From Juglans regia (lineage: Eukaryota; Streptophyta; Magnoliopsida; Fagales; Juglandaceae): DNA of 64,000 bases. The stretch is from contig NC_049912.1 of the NCBI RefSeq assembly GCF_001411555.2, positions 575,001-639,000 of the forward strand, given 5' to 3'. Under the pieces are notes generated by a model. It had not been told where the DNA came from. It made no database searches and saw nothing but the letters and a program-made list of their open reading frames with translations. Both the position numbers and the translations under genes were made by a program. Shown here in pieces: positions 22,784 through 33,436 of this stretch (positions are counted from its first letter, which is position 1; the number at the start of each line of letters is the position of its first letter).

Positions 22784-23128
22784 TGTCACAGTCCATGAAC
22801 GAAGTACATGGGCCATGGGCCAGTTTAATTTCATTAACAACTTCCTTTATTTTGATTCTGCATGTTATTTGAACTATAAGATAACTAGTGGGCTGCCCTT
22901 AGTTTTATTTTCTTTGTATGCTTTTAGTTTTGTTCGCCTGGGCCAATGTAGGGGGCATCTTGTTTATGTACATGAAGTCAAGAGATTTAGTGTTCATCAT
23001 CAAGAAACTTGAATGAAAATTTTCTTTTCCTTTTTCTTATAATCTTCTGTCTCTTTTCTCTGAAGGTGCTCCCCTTGAAGTGAGCAATTTTAGTGTATTT
23101 TATTTTGAGTAGTTTGAGGTGTGTTACA
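22784..23128 (+). repeat. 5' LTR of the gene-capturing element
   Basis: 345 bp, TGTCACAGTCC...GAGGTGTGTTACA, preceded by the target duplication GGTAG. Confidence 0.85.
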
Positions 23129-23544
23129 AATTAGTATAAGAGAGACACTAATCTCTATGCTTAAAAAAAATGCAATAAATTCTTGCATTGGTTCAGAAGA
23201 TTATGGAGCTCGTTTTTCAAACTCATCAAAGCTATCAAGTTCTCGAGTAGCATTTGAATAAAATGCACAAAATATTCCGGCAGCATGTAAACAAATTTGT
23301 GAGCAATTTTAATGGAATCTTCGACCGCTTGGAGAATCAAATTTGTCAAATATAGAAGGAACTTGCAATATAGGAAGACAAAGTACATGCAATGTCGAAG
23401 GAATAAAGAGAGAAAGGCCCAGAAGACTTGGTCTATGCGATGCATGAAGACAAAGAACGAGTAACCACAGATTCATTGTCCGATTTCATCTTCAACCAAA
23501 GCTACCTCTCTTAGATCCCGATTTCATCTTCGACCACTGCTGAA

Positions 23545-23909
23545 ATTTGCATTGAGCATATTATTAGAGAAGATAATATGATGGCTGCTAAGAGGACAAG
23601 TGAGCCATTCTGTGAGCTGATTGTCATCTGCCTTCCAATTATTGCAAATCTACCAGAATTGCTGGGGGTTCAAATGCTATTTGTGACTAAGTACGGCAAG
23701 AAATTTGTATTAGTTGTAACAGAGTTCATGCCAGATTGTTGTGTTAATCACCAGTTAATAGAACTACTAACAATTGGCGCTCCTTCACCTGAAAAGAAAC
23801 TAAAGCTTATGAAAGAAATAACTAAAGAGCATGAGTTAGATTGGGATCCAGTGGAGATGAACTCTTCTTTCTGGACCATCAAGGATGATATAATGCATCT
23901 AACACTGTA
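23545..23909 (+). pseudogene. Captured fragment of an IST1-like (ESCRT-III regulator) gene
   Basis: Conceptual translation from about 23,545 gives IEHIIREDNMMAA, then FCELIV.CLPIIA, LPELLGVQMLF.TKYGKKFV, MPDCCVNHQLIELL, and PSPEKKLKLMKEI followed by EHELDWDP. This is the core of plant IST1-domain proteins, which bind Vps4 and ESCRT-III components in multivesicular-body sorting. Against the family, roughly 25-30 residues between LPIIA and LPELL are missing, yet the frame continues across the gap. The N-terminus and the long C-terminal tail are absent. No intron is seen. Identification is from the motif order; the exact parent gene is not known. Confidence 0.78.
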
Positions 23910-24019
23910 GAAGAGTGATAAAGTTTTGGTAGGTATGAATTTTGCTCCCTAGTTGCTTGATATATTGCCACTTAAAGGGGGTTCTTGGGCCCTTTGATAG
24001 AGGAAGAGAAAGAAAACTT

Positions 24020-24700
24020 GTGGGAATGAATTGTAAGAGCCAACATAACTCCTATTCCATGGGAGCTAGAAAAAATCAGGATGATGTAGACAAAGCTTTC
24101 TAGAAGGAGTTGGGTAAGGTCACTGAAGCATCAAATGTTATTGTAGAGGTTCTTGATCTCTTGATTCCCTAAATACTCGCTGTGTTGATATGGAGAAGTT
24201 GGTGATGAAATTCATACCTCAAGAGACTTTAGTTTTACTTCTGAATAAAATTGATCTTGTTCCTAGAGAAGTTGTTGAGAAGTGGCTCAAGTATCTTAGG
24301 GAAGAATTACCAACGGTTGCATTTAAGTGCAGTACTCAACAACAAAGATCAAGCTTAGGGTGGAAGTCATCATCCAAGTCAGCAAAACCAATGAATCTTT
24401 TGCAAACGAGGGATTGTATAGGGGCTGAAACTCTTATTAAATTGTTGAAGAATTACTCAAGAAACCATGAGATCAAGAAGTCAATTATGGTAGGTATTAT
24501 TGGCCTACCCAATGTTGGTAAGAGTAGTCTCATTAATAGTTTGAAGAGGTGCTATGTCGCCAACGTTGGTGCTACTCCGGGATTTACAAGATCAATGTAA
24601 GAAGTTCAGTTAAGCAAGAATGTCAAATTGTTGGACTGCCCTGGGGTTGTAATGCTTAGATCTAAAGCAAATGAGGACATTATTTCTATAATTTTCACTT
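24020..24700 (+). pseudogene. Captured fragment of a nucleostemin-like GTPase (NSN1) gene
   Basis: Translation shows KELGKVTEASNVIVEVLD (24,100-24,165), then DMEKLVMK, the G4 motif NKID (24,244-24,255), the P-loop GLPNVGKS (24,502-24,525), VGATPGFTRS and the G3 motif DCPGVV (24,634-24,651). The order G4-G1-G3 is the circular permutation typical of the YlqF/nucleostemin family, nucleolar GTPases needed for large ribosomal subunit assembly. Stops interrupt the frame at about 24,102, 24,170 and 24,598. N-terminal basic and C-terminal regions are missing. No introns are present in a stretch that normally spans several exons, which points to capture through RNA. Confidence 0.88.
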
Positions 24701-24749
24701 ATTGTGACATTAATAATTTTAATCAATCATGTGAGTCTCAACTATTTGT

Positions 24750-25935
24750 AGAGTTGCATAAGAAGAATGATTTCCTTGCCAACAATTTTTTCATAGCTTG
24801 GGATTGATTGAAATATGATTAAAAGAAATGGAAACCTGCATATATGGCTATGTGGCATCTCGTTGAAGGTCATATTTCTAATTATGCTACTAAGATGAAA
24901 AATATCCCCACAAGGACCAGTTGCATAAACCCAAAGAGCCTTGTGTCTGATTATTTGGAAGAAAACATTTTCATAAATTCAACTGATAAGGGATTTCAAT
25001 GGAGTGGAGATTTGACCACAACATCATCTCAGTTTCAGCACAACATGTTCCAATTTGCTTCTGATTATGAGTATTTTGCTTCCAATAATAACTTCCCTTC
25101 CCTTTCCAAAAAATTTGAACTTAGTGGTTTTGTTGAGCCTCTTGAGTACTTGCATTGGTTGGTAGCAATAGCCAAGATAGAGGAGACTTAAATTTTTGAA
25201 ACTACAGATATTCTCAGTGAACTTAGTATTCCATAAACTTTAGCCTATGAAAGTCTTGATAAACTTGGGCGAAGGTTTTGGGTAGTGTTAAGGTGTTAGC
25301 AGTTACATATTTTTCCATATGATTGGAAGATCGACATTTGTGAAAGAGTTGGTTGTTGGCTCTAGGTTGATTATCTGGGCATACCACTTTGATTCCCAAG
25401 AAATTTTAATTGGTTCTTTTCTACCTAACCAACCAACTTGGCAAGAAATGCAGGTTGTTGGAGTTGGATATTGTCTACTAATACAACACAATGGCATGCA
25501 CAGATGGAGAAACTGGTAAGATTACAATATCTTAAAAACAAAGATCCCAATGATTGTGCTCTGTTATATAGAACATTGAAGAGATTTCAAGTGTTGGTTG
25601 GTCTTTTATAATTAGCAGGGATAAGAAGGATAAGCTTTTGGTGACTTTTCTTGTAAGGAATTTTCAGCAAGAAAAATACAAGGCAGTTGAAGAAGGCTTA
25701 TGTTTTTATGAAGAGAAATAAACTAGAGCTGGCCATTGCTTACTTTCGGTTATTCAGCTGTCAATATTTGCTCAAAGAACCATGGGGATGAATAGCTTGC
25801 AATAGTAGTTTTTCAGCTTGTTGAGGAGCGTGGTGGACTATTACAACATCATCTAATAACAAGCTTTTACTTCTATCAGCCATTGAGTGACACTTATCAG
25901 GCTTCCATGTGCAGGTTAATGGCTTGTGTTGCAAT
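24750..25935 (+). pseudogene. Captured fragment of a RAV1/DMX-like (V-ATPase assembly, RAVE-type) gene
   Basis: Conceptual translation in shifting frames gives NKGFQWSGDLTT-like (24,980-25,020), FELSGFVEPLEYLHWLVAI (about 25,116), a LDKLGRRFWV segment, GSFLPNQPTWQEMQ (about 25,410), MEKLVRLQYLKNKDPNDCALLY (about 25,505, shown here only as a motif class) and, near 25,770-25,850, ICSKNHGDE, LVEERGGLLQHHLI. This order matches the Rav1p C-terminal region of the large plant WD-repeat protein related to Rav1 and rabconnectin-3, which promotes V-ATPase assembly. There are several frameshifts and stops. No introns are seen. Matching is from memory of the family, so a protein search should confirm the parent. 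Confidence 0.72.
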
Positions 25936-26222
25936 AGCTGAAAGAACTGCTGCTCTAAAGTGAGAATTGTTCTTGTGTGTGAGTGATGTTATGAATAGAA
26001 TGATTGTTATCCCTGTGGCCTTAATGGAGGCCACATGCTTTATAACAACTATTTTTGGTGGATGGCCTACGAAATGAGACTACAAAAATGTACCTGTTAC
26101 TGTGTTCAACAAACCACCCATTTCTATGGTGGGCCTAAAAAATGCTTTGCAAAAACATGGTGTGGCTTTTGAGATAAGAAAAATCTTCATTTTTGACCAT
26201 GGTGCATTTATGGGGGATGGTT

Positions 26223-26571
26223 TGTCAGTCCACGAATGAAGTACATGGGCCATGGGCCTTAGGCCAGTTTAATTTCATTAACAACTTCCTTGATTTTGAT
26301 TCAACAAGTTATTTAGACTATAAGATAGCTAGTGGGCTTGGGCCTTTAGTTTTATTTTCTTTGAATGGGTTTAGTTTTGTTAGCCTGGGTCCATGCAGGG
26401 GCATCTTGTTTATGTATGAGCCAAGGGCTCTCGTGTTCATCATCCAGAAACTTAAATGAAAATCATATTTTCTTTCTTCTTATCATCTTCTTCCTCTTTT
26501 TGCTAGAAGTGCTCCCTTCGAAATGAAAAATTTTAGTGTATTTTATTTTGAGTAGTTTGAGGTGTGTTACA
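26223..26571 (+). repeat. 3' LTR of the gene-capturing element
   Basis: 349 bp, TGTCAGTCCACG...GAGGTGTGTTACA, followed by the target duplication GGTAG. Confidence 0.85.
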
Positions 26572-26903
26572 GGTAGATTGCAAGAATAATTGAAAGAGAG
26601 AATAATAATTGGAGAAGCACTCAAACACTATATTTATCAATTCTACAGTCCTCCCTTTATGTTCTCCTCTAAAGGTAAAATTGATGTGAAATAATACCGA
26701 TATTATGTTTTTCTTTGTTTCATTGGTCTTTTACATAATTGATAAGGTAAATTCCTTTTTTCCAAGACTTACCGATCATAGGAGCCTCAAATTATAAATA
26801 ATAAATTTGAAGAACTTGATCTTGGTATAATAAGTCAAGAAAATGTGCTTGTGAAAGCACTACTCACTAGGAGTCTCTTTTTCATGCAAGCCTACTTATT
26901 TAT

Positions 26904-27027
26904 TGTAACGCCCCGTACTTGGAGGGTCAGGGGGTTACTTCCTGTCACCTACAAAATCATCTCCCATAATACAGATATAATTTTTAAAGACTCCATAAAA
27001 CATAAATTCATCTATTTCAACCATATA

Positions 27028-27076
<49 letters not shown>

Positions 27077-27769
27077 TTCGTTCCTCTACAAGGACATCAA
27101 TGAAATAATCCGGCGAAATAAATCAATAACTCCACAAAGTTTCAATAATAATGTCAATTTCTCAAAACACCCAATCAACAGAACAAGGCAAATCTACTGG
27201 CTAAGGTCGTCCAATAATCATAGTACCCTATTTGTACTTAATCCACTATGTTCACCTAGCCTTGCTCGTGCTTTATATTCTTGATCCTCAGCTGAAACAT
27301 CCAAAACATCTGAATATATTGTGGAGATAAGGGGTGAGTTATCAATAACTTAGTAAGCACTAAACATATACTAGTGTGTAAACATGAGTCAGTAACAAAA
27401 TGCAAAACCAAAACATGTTATGAAAAATATCAAAGCGATAGTTCAACAATATTCGTATTTAGAAGTCATTTGGCATAGCATAACTGAAAATTATATCATA
27501 ACAGAGACCACATTTAACCTCTGTGGTAGGGTTGTACAAACCTTGACAGCCAACCGAGCAAAAATAGAATGTGAGATTTTTCCCTTATTATTCTTAGAGT
27601 CTCGAGTGTGCACACATGAAAGACAATCCAGAAAAATCACTTTGTTTCCATAGTGGGTGCATAGGAGATAGAGGAGTTGGTACCAACCTAAACAGAGGCC
27701 ACAGTTTTACACCCGCGGTAAGGCCAGAGCAGAACAAAAACAGATTATCATGTCAAAAGTTTTCAGATG
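26904..27769. repeat. LTR-like retrotransposon debris (TGTAACGCCCC start)
   Basis: A TGTAACGCCCCG sequence at 26,904 is the usual 5' terminus of many plant Gypsy LTRs. The following sequence, including GGGGTGAGTTATCAATAACT near 27,331, is of the LTR type and non-coding. The matching end was not found. A (TA)n(GT)n microsatellite lies inside at about 27,022-27,073. Confidence 0.4.
27022..27073. repeat. (TA)n(TG)n compound microsatellite
   Basis: A TA tract passes directly into about 15 TG units. Open frames reading VCVCVC through it are artefacts of the repeat. Confidence 0.95.
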
Positions 27770-28262
27770 TCACATCATATCATATTAGAGTGCTGAATTT
27801 AATAATAGTTAATTGGATTATTCTTCTTCTTGGCTTTAGACATTGTAAGTTGTTTGGATTTAATAATATTGTCATTGAATTGAATTCGCTTTTGATAGTT
27901 AATTGGTTAAAAGAATGTCAATGTGGATGAATTTTGGGAAGAAATTGTACATCTTATCAGAGGGATGAATGTGTGATATCAACATGTTTTTAGAGAAGAA
28001 AACTCTGCAACCGATTGGCTGGCGCAACTGGGAAGTAGGGGTTGTACTGAAGAGTTTACACAAGGTAATATTCCTCACTTGCTCAAAGGAATTTTGCTAT
28101 GGATCATTGTGAATTGCCAAACTTGAGAATTGTTTAGACTTGCTATGTTTCTACACGGTAAAGTTGGTTTTTTTTTTTTTTAATGGTATAATGTATAGGG
28201 TGTTTCCCTCCACCACAAGTGAGGTTTATTAATAAAGTGCTGGAGGTGCTGCCCTCCTTTTG
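27770..28262 (+). mobile_element. 3' fragment of an L1-type LINE
   Basis: Translation shows the end of a LINE RNase H domain (NNIVIELNSLLIVNWLKE, then EENSATDWLAQLGSRG, written here as motif words). A 3' UTR with ACAAGTGAGG, AATAAAGTGCTGGAGGTGC and CCTCCTTTTGGCT follows. The 5' part of the element is missing, as expected of a 5'-truncated LINE. It interrupts LTR-like sequence that seems to continue after it. Confidence 0.6.
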
Positions 28263-29357
28263 GCTAAATGCAAAATTACTTTTTCATAATAATGGGAAAA
28301 AGTGTTGAATAGATATAGAATTACTTTTTTATAATAATGCAAACTTTTCAGATTTCATATTCTTTTTTTTTATATAACTGAGAATAGAATGCAAAAAATA
28401 GCTCATGTTTATACCAGTCTTGACAGAAAATACTTTTTATGCTAATTTCATGAATAATGCAGATCAAATAACCGAGGTTGTTTCAAGTTTCTTTTCATAA
28501 CAAAATATGCATTTGTTTCATAAAATCAGCCTCAATTCATTTCGCTTTATGTAAAGTTTAGCATAAGAGCCTTGCTTACTTAACTCTTCAATTTTTTTGA
28601 AAATCCTCACAACAGTGTCAAGCAAAATTGATCGTCACCTAAACATAATTAATACAAACTATTAACACAAATAAACTTACACCAATAAAATAAACAACAC
28701 AATTAACTGACTCCACAAAAACAATCTCATATTTCCAAATCTTCTAACTATAAATTAGTGCACTTAATCCATAAATCATGCCTCAGTTTCTAACCATGGC
28801 ATAAGCATAGCCTCTTCAATTCCAAGCACACCAATACTTTAACCCCAACTCTGAAATTCCACTTTACTAAACTCCACAAGAAGTCAACAAAACAGCCTAC
28901 ACTTACTCCTACCATGACAGGCAAATAAACAGCCCAATCTTTCAACAAGTCCACAACCAACAACCCACATATCAACATAGCAAGCACACCAAACAGTCCT
29001 TAAAATTGCATGTTTTAAACAAACACCACCACCACTCATTTTAAGCACTTCAGAAATCAAATACTTCCACCCTTGTCATGCTCGGCTGAACCAATCAACA
29101 CCAAATCAACTGCCAAAGCTAAAATCCCAACTAACCCAATCCAACCAATTTAATCCCTATCAAATTTTCAAACCAACCATCAATTAAGTCCATCAAAGAG
29201 TCTTGAAATTACCTATTGTTCGATGATGACAACTTCACACTAAAAAAAAATCGATGTGGAATTGGGACAACGGTGTTGGTAATAGAGCCCACGAACAAGG
29301 GTGGCGATGTACTGGGTTATCAACAAAAAAAATCAAATCTCGGGTGCAAGGGAATAA

Positions 29358-29388
<31 letters not shown>

Positions 29389-30229
29389 CGAAAAGCTTGC
29401 TGGCTTGGTCATGCGTGGCAATGGATCGTGGATGAAATGGTGCTATGTGGTTGGGCTTGGCACGACAGAGTTGCATCAATGGGGTAGACATGATTGGCAA
29501 CGATGATATGGACGACAAGAGAAAGTAGCAAGAGAGGGCCCTACGATGCAAGGAATTGCTACAACGTCAGAGTGCCTCGGTTGCGGCGACAGTGTGGGTA
29601 TACAACGACTTTGAAAACCAGAGAGATAAAAGAGAGTCAACTTGGAATGGACGAATGGATGATTACCGATGTGAACTCAAGCTATGTCATATGGACCATT
29701 TTGTAGGGAATTGATGGAAGGGCTTGCTCAAGGAGTGTAACAAGTATGAGCATAAGGATGTCTACATATTTGGGAGAGTCAACTTGGAATTTGTTAGAGC
29801 GAAACCCAAAGGATGCGATGATTAAAGAGTTCGCAACAAAGAGAGTTGAAATTTGTTTCCTCAACTCCTACACATGTCGATACATATACAAGCAAACATA
29901 TTTACAATGGAGGTGTTCCCAATGACAACTTAATCAAAGTCGAACCCAACTAGTTGAAAGTCAGCACATCCCATCTAAAATAAACAGTGAGCTCAAAAGT
30001 TCCAACGCCATCCCAAACAACTAAACAACGCACCTATAAATTTGCCACAACATATGCATAAAAGCTCATCACTTTAACTCCGACTTGCATTTAAGCTTGT
30101 GGTATCCAAAATCAATCTCAATGACCACTATCGTTCGTCAAAATCTTAACAAAAGTCTAATTTAGTACTAGCTAATCTACCCAAACACACTATCATCTTA
30201 GCTTGATCACCTCCTATATTATCCAATAT
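28263..30229. other. Non-coding, probably retrotransposon LTR or interior
   Basis: Contains GCATAAGAGCCTTGCTTACTTAA, GTCACCTAAACATAATTAATAC and a (GA)n tract (29,361-29,388). This layout resembles long non-coding LTRs of plant Gypsy elements, but I cannot bound the element. Short open frames across the GA tract are not credible genes. Confidence 0.35.
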
Positions 30230-30857
30230 AAGATAACATTTCCAATAGTTTGTTATACCTATATCTTTAGATTTGAAAAGATTTATATCCTTAAATTTGG
30301 AAAACCCATAGCCTTGCACCTTATAAGCAAAATATCTTAAAGTTCGCATAATCAATAATCTTTTAACTGAGATAAGAATCATTTCCTAGAATGTGCAGAA
30401 ACTATAACCTTAAATTCAATTATAACCCCCAAAATTCTACAAAGTCCATAACCATAAATCTGATAATAATTATTCTCTAAAGTCCACAGAATCTATAACC
30501 ACGAATTTCATATAAATCATTCCTTAAAAGTCTATAGAATCTGCAACCTCAGATTTGACCAACTCTATACTCTAAAACCTAGCATTCGATCAAGCTTATA
30601 TACATCTTCAAAATCCAAACCTTAAATCTTATCAAGCTCATAGACTAGGCCTACATAATCTAAAACCTCAATTTTCATAAAAATCATTTTTTAAAGTCTG
30701 TAAAATCTAAAACCTCAGATTTCGTAGGGCAAATTCCATAAATTCTGCAGAATCTAAAACCTTAAATATCATCAAAATTATCTCTTGGAGTCTGCAGAAT
30801 TTTAAAACCCTAGATCTCACCAAAAAATCACTTTTAAAGTTTGCGGAATCTCAAACT
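30230..30857. repeat. Degenerate minisatellite, roughly 60-bp units
   Basis: A sentence-like unit recurs about ten times with substitutions: AAAGTC(T/C)G(C/T)AGAATCT, AAAACCTCA(G/A)ATTT, CATAAAAATCAT. It abuts a sequence (GGCTCTGATAATAACA) that resembles the complement of a tRNA-Met primer-binding site, so it is probably the 5' internal region of a minus-strand LTR retrotransposon. Confidence 0.6.
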
Positions 30858-31190
30858 TGGCTCTGATAATAACAGTAACACCCAAATGGAAGGTCTAAAC
30901 TATATGGCCTATACTCTAAAATGAGTAGTTAATGATACAATCAGAGCCCCATTGGAACCCTATAAAGAGCAAGAACTTCCCCTTCTGAAACAATGTGAGA
31001 TCTCATACACCACCTAATCCTAATTTTTATCATATGATGTATCACATCTATATTATTTAGACTCTTTAATATATACTACCTTTGCAGTTGGAGACACAAT
31101 CGATTTATCTAATTAGTCTATCATTGCAAATAATTTGTGCATGTATTCAGTGTCCTTGTATCTAGCGCCTACGAATCTCATTCATCAATT
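30858..31190 (-). repeat. Primer-binding-site relic and adjoining LTR-like sequence
   Basis: TTGGCTCTGATAATAACA reads on the minus strand as a PBS-like TTATTATCAGAGCCAA. It is followed on the plus strand by GTAACACCC, a common LTR end with the terminal T changed. The outer LTR boundary is not determined. Confidence 0.4.
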
Positions 31191-31601
31191 TGGGTAGCAA
31201 AGTTGTGGCGCCCTTCCCAAAACATCTAGTATGTTTTCATGCATTATGATCAAACAATCATGAGTGCACATCTTTCGTTCAAAATTGCAATAGAAAATAT
31301 CATTTTTATAGTGCCTTCTAAACGAATTAAGTCTGAGAACCTTGAGTGACATTGATTCAAGAGTCAAAGGCTCAGGAGTCAATTGACAATTATGAGCAGT
31401 TTACAAAGGATCCTCTCCATTTTCAATAAAAATGAACAACTCATCCATATATTTAGTGCAAAAATAAGTTATTTTGGTCATTATGTTTCTAATAAGGATT
31501 AGATAAATAAGTAAAATGACTAAAACCGTCATATGTTTATTGAAATTACCCAAGTATTCCTGTAATGCAGCAGAAATATCTACCAATTCACTCAACAAAT
31601 T
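31191..31601. other. Retrotransposon interior relic, no coding recognised
   Basis: The part next to 31,602 (CTACCAATTCACTCAACAAATT) is the start of the interior of the LTR element that follows. The rest shows nothing recognisable. Confidence 0.4.
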
Positions 31602-32340
31602 TGTTAGTATTCAAGCATGTAATTAATTTAATAATTAAACAATAACATAAAATAAATAAATTGCATAACACTAAGATTGATATCGAAGGGAAACCCTTTA
31701 AAGAACTTTTTAAAGGTAAAACCCTACCGGGCAGCCAAACCCCGAAAATCAATTTTATTATTTGAAAATTCATTACAAGTACTCATCAATTACAAAACAT
31801 TTGCAACTTGACTCTCTCACTTGCCTAGACAAACAACCTGTTTGTCTTCTACTGAAGTAACAGCCAGAACCTCTGGTCATCTTCAAATATTGCCTTTCCT
31901 CCTAGAACTCTAGGGACTGAAATCCAATCACACGATCTTCCACGCTCGAAGTACGATCACACTCAAAGAGATATCACAAATATGAAAATCCACTAAGAAA
32001 TTTTCTCACCAAAATAATACACTAAAAAGTGCTCTAGAAAATATGTAGATCTAAATCTCTACAAATACTAATCAATAGGATCCCTTAAATAAACAATCTG
32101 AAATCAATTCCAATTGAAGTAAGATTCTGCTGACGGAACAAATCTAATAAAAATTTCAGGTGCAGCAGGAATCTACTAACGAGATAACTCTGCTGATAGA
32201 CTGCTAACAGCCCGTGCTGAAATTTCATCAGATAACTACTTTAGAAAACTTTTTGATAGTTCGAAATTTTTTCTGCTTGATATCTTCTTTTTGAAACTTC
32301 TATCCAGATCACTTGATATCTCATATCTTTCCGAACATTC

Positions 32341-32543
32341 AGGCTTCGTTTGGATCATCAATCCATCTCAACTCATCTCAACTTATCATTACAATTTTCT
32401 CAAATTTCAACACAAAATATAATAAACAATTTAACTTTTTCAAATCCCAAAATAAAAATAATATTAAAAAATAATATTCTAATAATATTTTATCATCTCA
32501 ACTTAACTCAACTCAACTCACTTCAACATCCAAAAGTAGCACC
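32341..32543 (+). mobile_element. Tourist-like MITE, copy 1
   Basis: Starts AGGCTTCGTTTGGAT, contains the family signature of repeated CTCAACTCA words and AACAATTTAACTTTTTCAAA, and ends near CATCCAAAAGTAGCACC. It is closely similar to 55,387-55,587 and, inverted, to 54,384-54,606. Confidence 0.7.
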
Positions 32544-32567
32544 AATCTTGATCAAAAGTCTTTTAAA

Positions 32568-32745
32568 CCTTTATCTATTCAACCATTTATCTTAGAATTC
32601 ACATATTCATAGATAAAGATAAAATTTTATCTATTAATCTATTTATCTTTGAATTTAAATATTCATAGATAAAGATAAAGACAAACATTTATCTATTAAT
32701 ATACTTATCTTAGAATTTAACTATTCATAGATAAAGATGAAAACA
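32568..32745. repeat. Threefold tandem repeat, about 60-65 bp units, in the LTR
   Basis: Three consecutive units share ATTCATAGATAAAGAT(A/G)AA and TTATCTATT(A/C)A. The homologous LTR at 2,023 has only one such block, so the expansion is specific to this copy. Confidence 0.75.
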
Positions 32746-32816
32746 AATTACATTCATCCAATAATTCAAATAGGTCTTAGTCATCTAATTCTAACCAACA
32801 AACTTTTACATCAACA

Positions 32817-33436
32817 TTTATACTAAGCAGATAGTATCAATTTAAAGTGAAATGGAGACAATGATCTTAATATCCATAATTTACAGATGATCGGCGCATC
32901 AAAGCTTCTCTTGTTAGGGTGAAAGCAAAACTTTAAATGCTTAACCACTTGAAGTCCTCTGTGGTCCAGCTCTTGACAATGAACTGATCATGGATGACTT
33001 TGGGACTGATATTGATTGGCAACGAAATAATGCAAGAGGTGGCACATGATGTTTGTCTCTGCCTCTCCTTGTAATTAATTTGAGATCACTTTGCATGTGC
33101 CATGCCTCTTTGATCGACGATGATACTATGATTGACGATTTGACGTTTAATAATGCAATATTTGACCATTTCATAAACTAATTCCACGCATTTCAACACA
33201 ACAAGAGTAAAGACCTTACAACTGTCGAAAAGATGATCAAGTCAATGACATTCTGAAAGAACTTTAGCCCTTAATCTCCCAACATGATTCCTTAAAAGTA
33301 AGAATAATAACTAAAAGAATAATAACGGGAAAACCGATCTTAACATTATTATTCATAAAGCATGCGTTCGAATTCATTATTCCATATGTAAGGACAGTTT
33401 ACATTGCCTTTTTTTTTTTGTTATTTATGTTTTTTG
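32817..33436. other. Intergenic, nothing recognised
   Basis: No gene or bounded repeat seen up to the Copia target duplication TTTTG (33,432-33,436). Confidence 0.5.

Larger units (their letters stand above)
22784..26571 (+). mobile_element. Non-autonomous LTR retrotransposon carrying three captured host-gene fragments
   Basis: LTRs at 22,784-23,128 and 26,223-26,571 (both TGTCA...GTGTTACA) are flanked by a perfect 5-bp target duplication GGTAG (22,779-22,783 and 26,572-26,576). A degenerate tRNA-Met-type primer site (TTAGTATAAGAGAG) follows the left LTR, and a purine tract (ATGGGGGATGG) precedes the right LTR, so the element reads on the plus strand. No recognisable protease, integrase, reverse transcriptase or RNase H is present. 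The 3.1-kb interior instead holds, all in the same orientation and without introns, pieces of an IST1-like gene, a nucleostemin-like GTPase gene and a RAV1/DMX-like gene. The LTRs differ at many positions and all captured pieces carry stops, so the insertion is old. The interior between the left LTR and about 23,540 may be a gag relic. Confidence 0.85.
31602..32816 (-). repeat. Copia-type LTR, minus orientation, interrupted by a MITE
   Basis: Inverted homologue of 2,023-2,829. Plus-strand termini are TGTTAGTATT and CATCAACA. A 203-bp MITE (32,341-32,543) is inserted, and the U3-like part contains a threefold repeat. Without the MITE the LTR is about 1.0 kb. There is no 5-bp target duplication because the interior begins on the left side. 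Confidence 0.6.

Noticed and set aside
23161..23445. 94-codon minus-strand open frame
   Set aside because: Antisense to the interior of the gene-capturing element; no recognised motif. The plus strand may hold a gag relic but it is too weak to call.
26845..27284. Open frames reading IYIYVCVCVC
   Set aside because: They read a (TA)n(TG)n microsatellite.
29216..29551. Open frames on both strands around the (GA)n tract
   Set aside because: Glu-Arg or Ser-Leu runs come from the dinucleotide repeat; the surrounding sequence looks like a non-coding LTR.
30230..30857. CRISPR-like spaced repeats
   Set aside because: Units are contiguous and degenerate without unique spacers, and the genome is a plant nuclear genome.
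32350..32595. 81-codon plus-strand open frame
   Set aside because: Lies on a Tourist-like MITE and its flank.
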